From: CAZTHM01 sp041946825
GTDB taxonomy: Bacteria > Acidobacteriota > Terriglobia > UBA7540
Assembly: GCA_041946825.1 (NCBI GenBank)
Contig: JBHGBD010000001.1
Location: 372,001 to 436,000 of the forward strand
Direction: 5' to 3'
Length of the DNA stretch: 64,000 nucleotides
Under the pieces are notes generated by a model, which did not search any database, had not been told where the DNA came from, and saw only the letters and a list, made by a program, of their open reading frames with translations. The translations under genes and the position numbers were made by a program. Positions 1 through 7,352 of this stretch are shown here, piece by piece (position 1 is the first letter of the stretch; the number at the start of each line of letters is the position of its first letter).

Positions 1-564
1 TTCACGACCGATCTTTTGGCTGTCGTGTGGGTGGGGTATGATGACGACCGCGAGCTTCGCCTTTCCGGTGCGGCATCGGCGCTGCCGGTGTGGACGGAGT
101 TCATGAAGCGCGCCGTGACGGTCCCCGGCTACGACAATCCCCAGCCCTTCACGCCTCCCGAAGGAGTCGTGACGGTGACGCTCGACGCCCAATCCAGTCA
201 GTTGGCGACTCCAGCCTCGGTCCAAACACGTGACGAGGTATTCATCGCCGGCACCGAGCCCATGGCAGCCGGGCCGACCCAGACCGGGGCCTCGGGGATT
301 CTGAGCCGGATATTTCTTGGCAAGGCTGCGGCTGCGCCCGCCGCGACGACGTTGCCGCCGACGTTGCCATTGCCACCCGGAGCGCCGCCGCGTTCGGTCG
401 CGTCGCCGGCCTCTCCTGCGGCGAATGTCCCACCACCGCCGCAGCCGCCCAAGAAACAAGGTATCGTGGGGAAATTCCTTTCCATCTTCAAAGGGAGGGA
501 GAAGCCTCCCAAATCCGAGCCCCCTCCCAAGAACGAACCCCCTCCTCCCAAGAAGGCGAATTAG
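1..564 (+). CDS. Class A penicillin-binding protein (PBP1-type), C-terminal end, 5' truncated by window
   Basis: The reading frame is open from base 1 and ends at TAG 562-564, so only about the last 187 residues are present. The first part (DLLAVVWVGYDD, then SGAASALPVWTEFMKRA) matches the end of the transpeptidase domain of bifunctional glycosyltransferase/transpeptidase PBPs, where a WVG(Y/F)DD strand is followed by a 'G..AAP.W..FM' helix. These enzymes polymerise and cross-link peptidoglycan on the outer face of the inner membrane. The catalytic SxxK, SxN and KTG motifs would lie upstream of the window. After about residue 60 the protein becomes a long low-complexity tail rich in Pro, Ala and Lys, with several PPPP runs and a short basic stretch (GKFLSIFKGREK), probably disordered. 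Family assignment is fairly safe; the exact PBP class is inferred from the tail end only. Confidence 0.75.
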   Translation, partial: FTTDLLAVVWVGYDDDRELRLSGAASALPVWTEFMKRAVTVPGYDNPQPFTPPEGVVTVTLDAQSSQLATPASVQTRDEVFIAGTEPMAAGPTQTGASGILSRIFLGKAAAAPAATTLPPTLPLPPGAPPRSVASPASPAANVPPPPQPPKKQGIVGKFLSIFKGREKPPKSEPPPKNEPPPPKKAN

Positions 565-626
565 CAGCGGGAGGTGTAGAATCTGACCGCGCCCGGGAGA
601 TACCCTCGCAGGGATGAAGGTGAATC

Positions 627-1460
627 ATGAGAACACGACTTCGTACGCTCATAGCGTGGACCGTGGCCGGCTTCTTGATCACTCTGGCAATCATTCCACT
701 GGGAGCAAGCCAGCAGGGTGAAGATAAATTCGTCTCACCCGAGCTTCCTGCTCCTGTCCTAATTCCCGAGGCTGCGCCTCAACCACCCAAGCCCGCGAAC
801 CTCTCGTTGTCGGACCGCGCCGATATCTTCATGGCGCGAAAATCCTATTCTGACGCGATTGACTACTATCGCCGTGCCATCACCGCGGCAGGCCGCAAGG
901 ACCCCCCGCTTTGGAACAAACTCGGCATCGCCTACCAGCACACGATGAATTATGGCGCGGCGCGCAAGGCTTACAAGGAGGCCATGCGCCTCGACACGAC
1001 TTTTGCCGAGCCCTGGAACAATATGGGCACAACCTACTACCTGAACAACAAGGCGAAAAAATCCATTAAGTACTATCGCCAGGCCATCAAGCTGAACCCC
1101 AACAACGCCTCCTTTCATACCAACCTGGGGACTGCCTACTATGAGAGAAAGAAGTACAAAGAGGCGATCGAGGAATACCAGACGGCGATTACGCTTGACC
1201 CCAACGTGCTGACCCAACATTCCGCCGTCGGAACCGTCATGCAGGCGCGCGCCGCCGACGCGAGGTTTTACTTCCTCATGGCCAAAGTTTTCGCTTCCAA
1301 GGGCCGCGCCGAGGAGGCTGTGCGCTATCTGCGCCGCGCCCTCGAAGATGGCTTCAGTGACCAGAAGGCCATGGATAATGACCCCGACTTGAAAAAGATC
1401 AGCGAATTCCCAGCCTACGTCGAGCTGCGGAAGAACCCGCCGGTCGCCATCAAGGAGTGA
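627..1460 (+). CDS. Secreted/periplasmic tetratricopeptide-repeat protein
   Basis: A 277-residue protein beginning with an Arg-rich start and a hydrophobic stretch (about residues 9-28, ending GASQQ) typical of a signal peptide or signal anchor. From about residue 60 it carries at least four consecutive TPR units, recognisable from helix pairs such as 'PLWNKLGIAYQH', 'EPWNNMGTTYYL' and 'SFHTNLGTAYYE', each followed by an 'A..YY..AI.L.P' helix. A further TPR-like unit (FYFLMAKVFASKGRAEEAV) lies near the C-terminus. TPR arrays are protein-binding scaffolds and no catalytic motif is visible. It lies 62 bases after the penicillin-binding protein on the same strand, so an envelope role is possible, but the partner is unknown. 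The ATG at 627 is preceded by 'agggatgaaggtga'. Confidence 0.8.
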   Translation: MRTRLRTLIAWTVAGFLITLAIIPLGASQQGEDKFVSPELPAPVLIPEAAPQPPKPANLSLSDRADIFMARKSYSDAIDYYRRAITAAGRKDPPLWNKLGIAYQHTMNYGAARKAYKEAMRLDTTFAEPWNNMGTTYYLNNKAKKSIKYYRQAIKLNPNNASFHTNLGTAYYERKKYKEAIEEYQTAITLDPNVLTQHSAVGTVMQARAADARFYFLMAKVFASKGRAEEAVRYLRRALEDGFSDQKAMDNDPDLKKISEFPAYVELRKNPPVAIKE

Positions 1461-1554
1461 CGGCATAGGGTGGTTGGCCCGCCCGCCCCGGCCCGTGCTA
1501 TGCGGGTCCGCCTTTGCGAGGAATTCCCCGCCTGTCTGCGAGAATGGAGGTGTT

Positions 1555-1827
1555 ATGGAGAACCCGGTTGTTAAGGAGCACTGGGTTACTCCCCTCCTTC
1601 CCCATTATGTTCGGAGAGCCAAGTTCTTCGGTCTTCTGAGTCTGCTCTTGGTCTTAGGTGTTTCAATCAACTATGGGACTGAACCGATAGTTAATCTGGG
1701 ACGCGGCACCGTAGTTAAGATCGTGGAAGGCGTAGGGGGATTCGTCTCACTAGTCGGGTTCGGCTACTACGGTGGAATGGCCTCGTATTTTTGGCTCCTG
1801 CGGCGGTATGGGCTGCGCGATGATTGA
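1555..1827 (+). CDS. Small two-helix membrane protein, function unknown
   Basis: A 90-residue protein. I place the start at ATG 1555 because GGAGG lies five bases upstream; a longer reading from 1474 would add an unlikely N-terminus. Two hydrophobic segments (about residues 22-40, 'FFGLLSLLLVLGVSINY', and 60-80, 'GGFVSLVGFGYYGGMASYF') suggest two transmembrane helices, with basic residues at the ends (VRRAK, LLRRYG). No family is recognised. It sits between the TPR gene and a convergent toxin-antitoxin pair. Its base composition is somewhat less GC-rich than its neighbours. Confidence 0.5.
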   Translation: MENPVVKEHWVTPLLPHYVRRAKFFGLLSLLLVLGVSINYGTEPIVNLGRGTVVKIVEGVGGFVSLVGFGYYGGMASYFWLLRRYGLRDD

Positions 1828-1884
1828 GCAGGCCTTGGCAGCAGAAACTGCGCGCGGGTTCCAATTCAAACGAACCGCGACCTG

Positions 1885-2280
1885 CTACCACACCGTTTTG
1901 AGGAGTGGGGATTTGCGGATGCGCTCGTCGCGGGTGATGAGGGGGATTCCCTCGGCGCGGGCGGTGGCGGCGATGAGACGGTCAGCAGGATCGCGGGGGA
2001 AATCATCAGGGAACTGCGTGGCCAGCGCGGCGATTTCTGGAGTAATCGGCACGACGATGGGCTCGGCGGTATCAAGAACCCGCCGCACGCACTCCTCCAC
2101 AGTACCCGGTGCGCGCAAATGGCCGCGCGAGAATAAGAACGCGAGTTCCCAAACAGTGATAGCGGCGATCGCAATCCCGTGGCTCGAGTGCGCCCGACGG
2201 ATGGCCGATGCGGCCTTGTGAGACAATCTCTCCGGCTCGGCCACGGCCCAAGCCACAACGTGGGTATCGAGGAGAATCAA
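1885..2280 (-). CDS. vapC: VapC-like PIN-domain toxin (predicted ribonuclease)
   Basis: About 131 residues beginning 'ILLDTHVVAWAVAEP', the typical N-terminus of VapC PIN-domain toxins, with the first acidic metal ligand in LLDTH. A conserved Glu lies in 'AITVWELAFL' and the later acidic cluster in 'FPRDPADRLIAATARAEG', followed by 'PLITRDERI'; together these form the Mg2+-binding site of PIN nucleases, which cleave tRNA or other RNA. I favour a TTG start at 2278-2280 that overlaps the antitoxin stop codon (TTGA), the usual arrangement for translational coupling; an in-frame TTG at 2293-2295 is an alternative. The antitoxin gene lies immediately upstream on the same strand and the pair shares one promoter/operator. 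All expected acidic residues appear present, so the toxin is probably active. Confidence 0.85.
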   Translation of the reverse strand: MILLDTHVVAWAVAEPERLSHKAASAIRRAHSSHGIAIAAITVWELAFLFSRGHLRAPGTVEECVRRVLDTAEPIVVPITPEIAALATQFPDDFPRDPADRLIAATARAEGIPLITRDERIRKSPLLKTVW

Positions 2281-2510
2281 CGCAACGCCTCCCAATCCTC
2301 AAGCGGCACCACGGGAGACTCAATATCCCCTACAATCTTCATCACACCCTTCAGGGCGCCGAACATATCTTTCTTCGGCGGGTCAACCGGCACCAGCTTC
2401 GCTACGGGCTTTCCGCGCTTGGTGATGACAATGGGCTGGCGCGTGGCGCGGACCTGGTCCATCACCTTCAGGCAGCGCGCCTTGAACTCCCCGGCGGGCA
2501 TCTGCTTCAT
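2277..2510 (-). CDS. vapB: Phd/YefM-family antitoxin (VapB role)
   Basis: A 77-residue protein starting at ATG 2508-2510, which has a strong GGAGGTG ribosome-binding site four bases upstream. 'MPAGEFKARCLKVMDQV' followed by 'PIVITKRGKPVAKLVPV' is the classic DNA-binding N-terminal domain of Phd/YefM antitoxins. The C-terminal part (GVMKIVGDIESPVVPLEDWEALR) is acidic and probably disordered until it wraps the toxin. It is expected to neutralise the PIN toxin encoded directly downstream and to bind its own promoter as an autorepressor. The reading frame stays open far upstream, but the region beyond 2510 is promoter/operator, so the longer version is rejected. Confidence 0.85.
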   Translation of the reverse strand: MKQMPAGEFKARCLKVMDQVRATRQPIVITKRGKPVAKLVPVDPPKKDMFGALKGVMKIVGDIESPVVPLEDWEALR

Positions 2511-2522
2511 GGACACCTCCAA

Positions 2523-2565
2523 ATGACCATGGTCATATTCTAATGACCATTTCAACGCTTTGCAA
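2523..2565 (-). promoter_or_regulatory. vapBC promoter with palindromic operator
   Basis: Read on the minus strand there is a -35 TTGCAA (2560-2565), a 17-base spacer and a -10 TAGAAT (2537-2542). Directly downstream of the -10 lies the perfect 14-base palindrome ATGACCATGGTCAT (2523-2536), and a third half-site of the same sequence sits in the spacer (2543-2550). The ribosome-binding site of the antitoxin starts just after the palindrome. This is the expected layout for autorepression by a Phd/YefM antitoxin-toxin complex; binding itself is inferred. Confidence 0.7.
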
Positions 2566-2671
2566 GGAGGATGGCAGCCGCGTGGGGCGTCCAGCGCGTT
2601 TCGTGCGGTATGCGCGGACGCGACGAGGGCGCGGCCGAGGCGCGGTGCTATAATGCCAGCAGGCTGGTGGC

Positions 2672-4306
2672 ATGAAAAAGGCGCCGGGCATTTTGGTTCT
2701 GCTGCTGGTGGCGAGCAATATGTGGGGCGCGGTTTCGCCTCGCAGTGTTCTGGTTTTTCCCTTTGAAAACCAAAGCGGGCGCGCGGATCTGAACTGGATC
2801 TCCGAAGGCTTCGCACAGCTCCTGGCCTCACGCATGGAGTCTCCGGATCGCATCGTGCTCGGCCGGCGCGAACGCGAAGCGGCGTCCCGGCAACTGGCGA
2901 TTGCTCCAACCGCGCCGCTCACGCTCGCCAGCGTCTTCAAAGTGGCTGAAACGCTGGGGGCTGATTGGGCCATCACCGGAAACTTCAACGTCGAGGGAAA
3001 CCGCCTGACGGCGCACGCGCAGTTGCTGGATTTGCGCGGGATGCGCCTTGCACCCGCGCTGGAGGCCAGCGGGGAGCTCGCCGATCTGGCAGACCTCCCG
3101 CCGCGCCTCGCCTGGCGAATGCTTGCTACGCAGGATCCCGCTTTTACAGTGGGGAAGGAAGAGGACTTCCAGAAACTCTTTCTTCCTGTCCGCCTCGATG
3201 CGTTTGAGAACTACATTCGTGGAATTCTCGCAACCGACAGCAAGCTCAAGGTCCGGTTCCTGAGCGAGGCGGATCGCCTGAATCCCGCCGACCATCGCGC
3301 TGCCTTGGAATTGGGCAGGTTTTACTTTGAGGCGAAGGACTACGAGAATTCGGCGCGCTGGATGCGCAAGCTTGAAGACAAAGATCCCAATTACCCGGAG
3401 TCACTTTTCTTCCTGGGCGTGGACGAATTTTTCCTGGGCAACGATGCTGTGGCCGAAAAGGCATTTGGAGAACTCTCGGGCCTGATACCCCTCAACGAAG
3501 TCTGGAACAACCTGGGCGTCTTGCGGGCGCGCCGAAAGCGCTACGAAGATGCCTTGTCGGCCTTTGAGGGCGCGCTCAAAGGAGATCCCGCTGACCCCGT
3601 CTTCAATGTGAATGTGGGGGTGACCCTAACCTTTCTGAAGAGGCCGCAGGAGGCGGTGCGTTATCTGGAAGAAGCCGTTAGCCTTTCTCCTGACGATCCC
3701 GAATTCCACCTGCTTCTCGCCGAGGCTTACGTCGCGTCGGGGAACGCCGGCGGCAGGGAGCGCGAGATGCGATGGCTGGCGGCATTCGGCGATACGGCGG
3801 TTCCCGACCCCAATCCGGATCTGCTGCCGCACCTGCGACTGAAGAAGAATTATGACGGCAGAGCGTACCGGCTGCTGGCGCTGGCGATTCACAACGCGCT
3901 GGAGGACCGCTTGCAGCGCGAGTCCGCGGCCCAACACGCGGAAGTTCACATCGTCCGGGGAAGGGAGTTCCTTCGCGATCACAAACTGCTGGAGGCGGAA
4001 CCGGAATTACGCGAAGCCGTCTCACTCCTTCCGAACAGCAGCGAGGCGCACCTGGCGCTTGCCCAGTTCTACGAGGCTTCCGGCCGTCACGAGGACGCGG
4101 CCGCGGAGATTGAATCCTCTCTGCGGCGCGAAGACTCGGTCGCTGCGCGCGTCAGCCTGGCGCGCGTATATCTCTCGATGAACCGGCCGGAAGCCGCTCG
4201 CGCGCAAGGCCGGGCGGCTCTGGCGCTGGATCCCACCAACCGCGAGGCGCAAATGCTGATGGCCCGGATTCCCCATGCCGCGACCTCCGGAGAGAAGAAG
4301 CCATGA
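2672..4306 (+). CDS. Secreted TPR protein with TolB/FlgO-like N-terminal module
   Basis: A 544-residue protein with a signal peptide (about residues 1-20, KKAPGILVLLLVASNMWGAV). Residues about 25-140 resemble the 'TolB N-terminal/FlgO-like' fold: 'SVLVFPFENQSGRADLNWISEGFAQLLASRM', then 'LGADWAITGNFNVEGNRLTAHAQLLDL'. From about residue 190 it is built of TPR units (for example 'HRAALELGRFYFEAKDYENSARWM', 'EVWNNLGVLRARRKRYEDAL', 'SEAHLALAQFYEASGRHEDA'). The same TolB-like plus TPR combination occurs fused to a kinase at the right end of this window. The stop overlaps the start of the NfeD gene by four bases (ATGA), so the two are probably cotranslated. A scaffold role is inferred; no enzymatic motif is seen. 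Confidence 0.75.
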   Translation: MKKAPGILVLLLVASNMWGAVSPRSVLVFPFENQSGRADLNWISEGFAQLLASRMESPDRIVLGRREREAASRQLAIAPTAPLTLASVFKVAETLGADWAITGNFNVEGNRLTAHAQLLDLRGMRLAPALEASGELADLADLPPRLAWRMLATQDPAFTVGKEEDFQKLFLPVRLDAFENYIRGILATDSKLKVRFLSEADRLNPADHRAALELGRFYFEAKDYENSARWMRKLEDKDPNYPESLFFLGVDEFFLGNDAVAEKAFGELSGLIPLNEVWNNLGVLRARRKRYEDALSAFEGALKGDPADPVFNVNVGVTLTFLKRPQEAVRYLEEAVSLSPDDPEFHLLLAEAYVASGNAGGREREMRWLAAFGDTAVPDPNPDLLPHLRLKKNYDGRAYRLLALAIHNALEDRLQRESAAQHAEVHIVRGREFLRDHKLLEAEPELREAVSLLPNSSEAHLALAQFYEASGRHEDAAAEIESSLRREDSVAARVSLARVYLSMNRPEAARAQGRAALALDPTNREAQMLMARIPHAATSGEKKP

Positions 4307-5619
4307 GAACTCATTTCTTCACAAGAACGTTCGCCGTGTTCATTGCCACATTAGGTTGGGCGCTCGCTCTCGGGAGTTCCCCTCCTGCTACGCAGCCGCG
4401 GGTCGTGATCTTGACGCTCGACATGATGGTCCATCAGGTCAGCGCGGAGTACATCATTCGAGGCATTCATGACGCCAACGCCAGCCAGGCCGACGCTATC
4501 CTGCTGCAACTGGACACGCCGGGTGGGTTATCCAACTCGATGCGCGCCATTGTGCAGGCGATCTTCGACTCGAAAATCCCGGTCATCACCTACGTGGCGC
4601 CCAGCGGCGGAAGCGCGGCCTCGGCGGGAATGTTTATCCTCCTGGCCGGCGACGCCGCGGCGATGGCTCCCGGCACGACCACGGGTGCCGCTCATCCCGT
4701 CTTCATTTACGGCGCAAATATCGGCAAGACGATGGAAACGAAGATCGAGAACGACGCCGCGGCTTACGTCCGCAGCATCGCGGATAAGCGCGGGCGCAAC
4801 GCCAAGCTGGCGGAAGAAGGCGTGCGCCAGAGCCGCTCGTTCACCGAGAAGGAGGCACTGGAGGGAAACTTAATTGACGTCATCGCGTCCACCCCGCAGG
4901 AAGTGCTTTCCAAACTCGATGGCAAAACCATCAAGCGCGTAAATGATACGACCGTGACCTTGCACCTCGCCAACGCCATACTCGATACGCGTGCTATGGG
5001 CCGGCGGGAACGCATCTTTTCCTGGATCGCCGATCCCAATATCGCTTTCCTTCTGGGTGCGATCGGGCTGGCGTGCATATATATTGAGTTCACGCACCCC
5101 GGCCTTATTGCTCCCGGGGTCGTCGGGGCGGTGGCGCTGGTGCTGGCGTTGTACGCTTTCAATTTGCTTCCCATCAACACGCTGGGTGTCCTTCTGATCT
5201 TACTGGCGCTGGTTCTGTTTGCCCTGGAAGTCAAGATCGTTTCCCACGGCGCCCTGGCCGCGGGCGGAATTCTGGCGATGATCATCGGGGCCATGATCCT
5301 GGTGGATTCGCCCTGGCCCGGCGCGCGCATCCGTTTCTCGACCGCGCTGGCCGTGACCGTACCGCTGGCAGTCATCACAATGGTCTTGCTCCGCCTGGCG
5401 CTCGCCGCGCGCGCCCGCAAGGTCGTTACGGGCGAAGCAGCCATGATCGATACGCTCGGGGTGGCGCAGACGGACATTGAGGGTACGGGAACCGTCATGG
5501 TTCGCGGCGAAATCTGGGCCGCGCGCGCGGCAGGAAAAATCCCTGCTGGCAGCCGGGTTCGAGTCCGGCAGGTTGAGGGGCTGACGTTGCTGGTTGAGTC
5601 GGTGCCCGAATCCCGATAG
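4303..5619 (+). CDS. NfeD-family membrane-bound ClpP-class serine protease
   Basis: A 438-residue protein with a signal sequence (about 1-26), a ClpP/crotonase-like protease domain (about 30-225) and a C-terminal NfeD part with several transmembrane segments (about 240-365) and a short soluble OB-fold-like tail (about 375-438, 'GTVMVRGEIWAARAAGKIPAGSRVRV'). The nucleophile Ser is expected in 'PSGGSAASAGMFILLAGD' and the catalytic Lys in the region 'TKIENDAAAYVRSIADKRGRN', as in Ser/Lys NfeD proteases that cleave stomatin-like proteins. The following gene is a slipin, which supports this pairing. Translation is coupled to the preceding TPR gene by ATGA. The full-length ('long') NfeD architecture is present and nothing appears broken. 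Confidence 0.9.
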   Translation: MRTHFFTRTFAVFIATLGWALALGSSPPATQPRVVILTLDMMVHQVSAEYIIRGIHDANASQADAILLQLDTPGGLSNSMRAIVQAIFDSKIPVITYVAPSGGSAASAGMFILLAGDAAAMAPGTTTGAAHPVFIYGANIGKTMETKIENDAAAYVRSIADKRGRNAKLAEEGVRQSRSFTEKEALEGNLIDVIASTPQEVLSKLDGKTIKRVNDTTVTLHLANAILDTRAMGRRERIFSWIADPNIAFLLGAIGLACIYIEFTHPGLIAPGVVGAVALVLALYAFNLLPINTLGVLLILLALVLFALEVKIVSHGALAAGGILAMIIGAMILVDSPWPGARIRFSTALAVTVPLAVITMVLLRLALAARARKVVTGEAAMIDTLGVAQTDIEGTGTVMVRGEIWAARAAGKIPAGSRVRVRQVEGLTLLVESVPESR

Positions 5620-5737
5620 ACTGGGCGCCACGCCGGCGCTTCCTCACAAGCCGGCGGCTGGCAAGCGATGGATCTGAGAAGACGGAATTCTTCTTTGCGT
5701 GTCCGGCGGATCCGCAGGGCCGGAAAAGGAGGGGAGC

Positions 5738-6523
5738 ATGGGAATAGGCACACCAATCCTCGTCGCGGTTTTCATCTTCCTGGTATGGATCATCAAGTGC
5801 ATCAATATCCTGAACGAATGGGAAAAGGGCGTGGTGCTGCGGTTGGGCCGCGTGCTCGCCACCGACAAAGGGCCGGGGCTGATTCTGATTCTCTGGCCGA
5901 TCGACCGGATGTTTCGCGTTTCGCTCCAAATCGAGACTTGGGACGTTCCGCCGCAGGACGTCATCTCGCGCGACAACGTTTCGGTGAAAGTAAACGCAGT
6001 GCTTTGGTATCGCGTGATTACCGCCCAGAAGGCGCTGATCGAACTGCGTAATTATCGCTATGCAGTCGAGCAGCTTGCTTCGACGGCCCTTCGGTCGGTG
6101 TTGGGAGAAGTCGAGCTGGACGACATGCTGTCGCAGCGCGAGAAGCTCAACATCCGCCTCCAGAATATCATCGACGAGCAGACCGAGCCCTGGGGGATCA
6201 AGGTTACGCAGGTGCAGATCAAGCAGGTCGACCTGCCGCAGGAAATGCAGCGGGCTATCGCGCGCCAGGCTGAGGCCGAGCGCGAGCGTCGAGCCAAGAT
6301 CATTCATGCCGACGGCGAGTATCAGGCTTCGGAGAAACTCGCGCAGGCGGCCAACATCATCAACCGCGAGCCGGTGGCCATCACTCTGCGGTATCTTCAG
6401 ACCCTCACGGAGATTGGGACTGAAAAGAACACTACGATTGTCTTTCCGCTGCCGGTTGAATTGCTGTCCGCAGTGCTCGGAAAGCATCCGGGCTCAACGC
6501 CACCGGCGACAGCAACCAAATAG
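5738..6523 (+). CDS. Slipin/stomatin-like SPFH-domain membrane protein
   Basis: A 261-residue protein starting at ATG 5738 with AAGGAGGGG upstream; the longer frame from 5699 lacks a ribosome-binding site. One N-terminal transmembrane helix (about 5-22, 'PILVAVFIFLVWIIKCINIL') is followed by an SPFH/band 7 domain: 'NEWEKGVVLRLGRVL', 'PIDRMFRVSLQIETWDVPPQDVISRDNVSVKVNAVLWYRV', 'VLGEVELDDMLSQREKLN', and the coiled helical region 'RQAEAERERRAKIIHADGEYQASEKLAQAA'. Slipins oligomerise at the membrane and are paired with NfeD proteases, the gene immediately upstream. The stretch is full length for the prokaryotic slipin group. The role in membrane microdomain organisation is inferred from the family. 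Confidence 0.9.
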   Translation: MGIGTPILVAVFIFLVWIIKCINILNEWEKGVVLRLGRVLATDKGPGLILILWPIDRMFRVSLQIETWDVPPQDVISRDNVSVKVNAVLWYRVITAQKALIELRNYRYAVEQLASTALRSVLGEVELDDMLSQREKLNIRLQNIIDEQTEPWGIKVTQVQIKQVDLPQEMQRAIARQAEAERERRAKIIHADGEYQASEKLAQAANIINREPVAITLRYLQTLTEIGTEKNTTIVFPLPVELLSAVLGKHPGSTPPATATK

Positions 6524-6578
6524 TCTCGCGAGTACGAGAGGCGGCGGCATCAAAACTGGTTTATCTCTGGGGAGGACT

Positions 6579-7232
6579 ATGGCTTCGATGGGCGAGCGAA
6601 AACACGACGAGCGGGGGCTTTCCGCCCGCTATCTGGTACTGGTATTTCTGATGGGCGTGGCCGCGTGCGGAGTTTTCTTCTCGCTGGGATTCCTGGTTGG
6701 TTACAACGAACGATCGTCGAAGAACGCAGGAGTGACCGAGCAGGTGACTCCCTCGTCGGTGGTTCCTCCCACGATTAATCAGCCCCTCGATACGGTCCAG
6801 GTTGACGACCAGCCGTCGGGGGGGAAGTCCGGCGCCGAGAAAGCATCCCCGACTTCTTCTTCCAAGGCCGAGAAAGAAGCGGAGGCGATGATCACGCGCA
6901 GCACAGCGAAGGCCGACAGTGACCTCCCGCCGCCCAGTGCCGCCATCGCCCACAATCGCTCCGCCGCGACTCCACCCGGGGGAAAATCGACTCAGGTTGG
7001 TATGGGATTCACGGTACAGGTGGCCGCGTCGAAAGACAAGGGCGACGCCGAAAAGTTAGTTAAGGAGTTGAAGTCGCGCGGCTACGCGGTTTTCCTCGTC
7101 CTGCCGGAATACGCCAAGACGGGCGACAACCTCTACCGCGTTCAGGTTGGGCCTTTCGCCACGCGCGGGCAGGCGGAATCGGTCCGCGACAGGATTGCGA
7201 AGGAAGGGTTCAAGCCATTTATCAGACGATGA
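6579..7232 (+). CDS. SPOR-domain membrane protein
   Basis: A 217-residue protein from ATG 6579 (GGAGG five bases upstream). It has a short cytoplasmic N-terminus, one transmembrane segment (about 18-40, 'YLVLVFLMGVAACGVFFSLGFLVGY'), a long Ser/Pro/Lys-rich linker (about 45-140) and a C-terminal SPOR domain (about 143-217, 'FTVQVAASKDKGDAEKLVKELKSRGY', 'YRVQVGPFATRGQAESVRDRIAKEGF'). SPOR domains bind denuded peptidoglycan glycans and direct proteins to the division septum, so a division role like that of FtsN or DedD is plausible but unproven. The frame extends upstream into the slipin gene, where it is a shadow. Confidence 0.85.
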   Translation: MASMGERKHDERGLSARYLVLVFLMGVAACGVFFSLGFLVGYNERSSKNAGVTEQVTPSSVVPPTINQPLDTVQVDDQPSGGKSGAEKASPTSSSKAEKEAEAMITRSTAKADSDLPPPSAAIAHNRSAATPPGGKSTQVGMGFTVQVAASKDKGDAEKLVKELKSRGYAVFLVLPEYAKTGDNLYRVQVGPFATRGQAESVRDRIAKEGFKPFIRR

Positions 7233-7352
7233 AAGCGAGATCGGAAGGATAAACTTACAAAGGATGAACGACGAAGGAAGTATTACGAAGGACTCAGGAC
7301 GGAAACGGGCAACTCACAATTCGCGACCAGCAACTGGCGACTTCCTCATCCC

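Noticed and set aside
4764..5756. 330-residue minus-strand frame opposite the NfeD gene
   Set aside because: Low-complexity Arg/Thr/Ser composition typical of an antisense frame in GC-rich DNA; NfeD motifs lie on the other strand.
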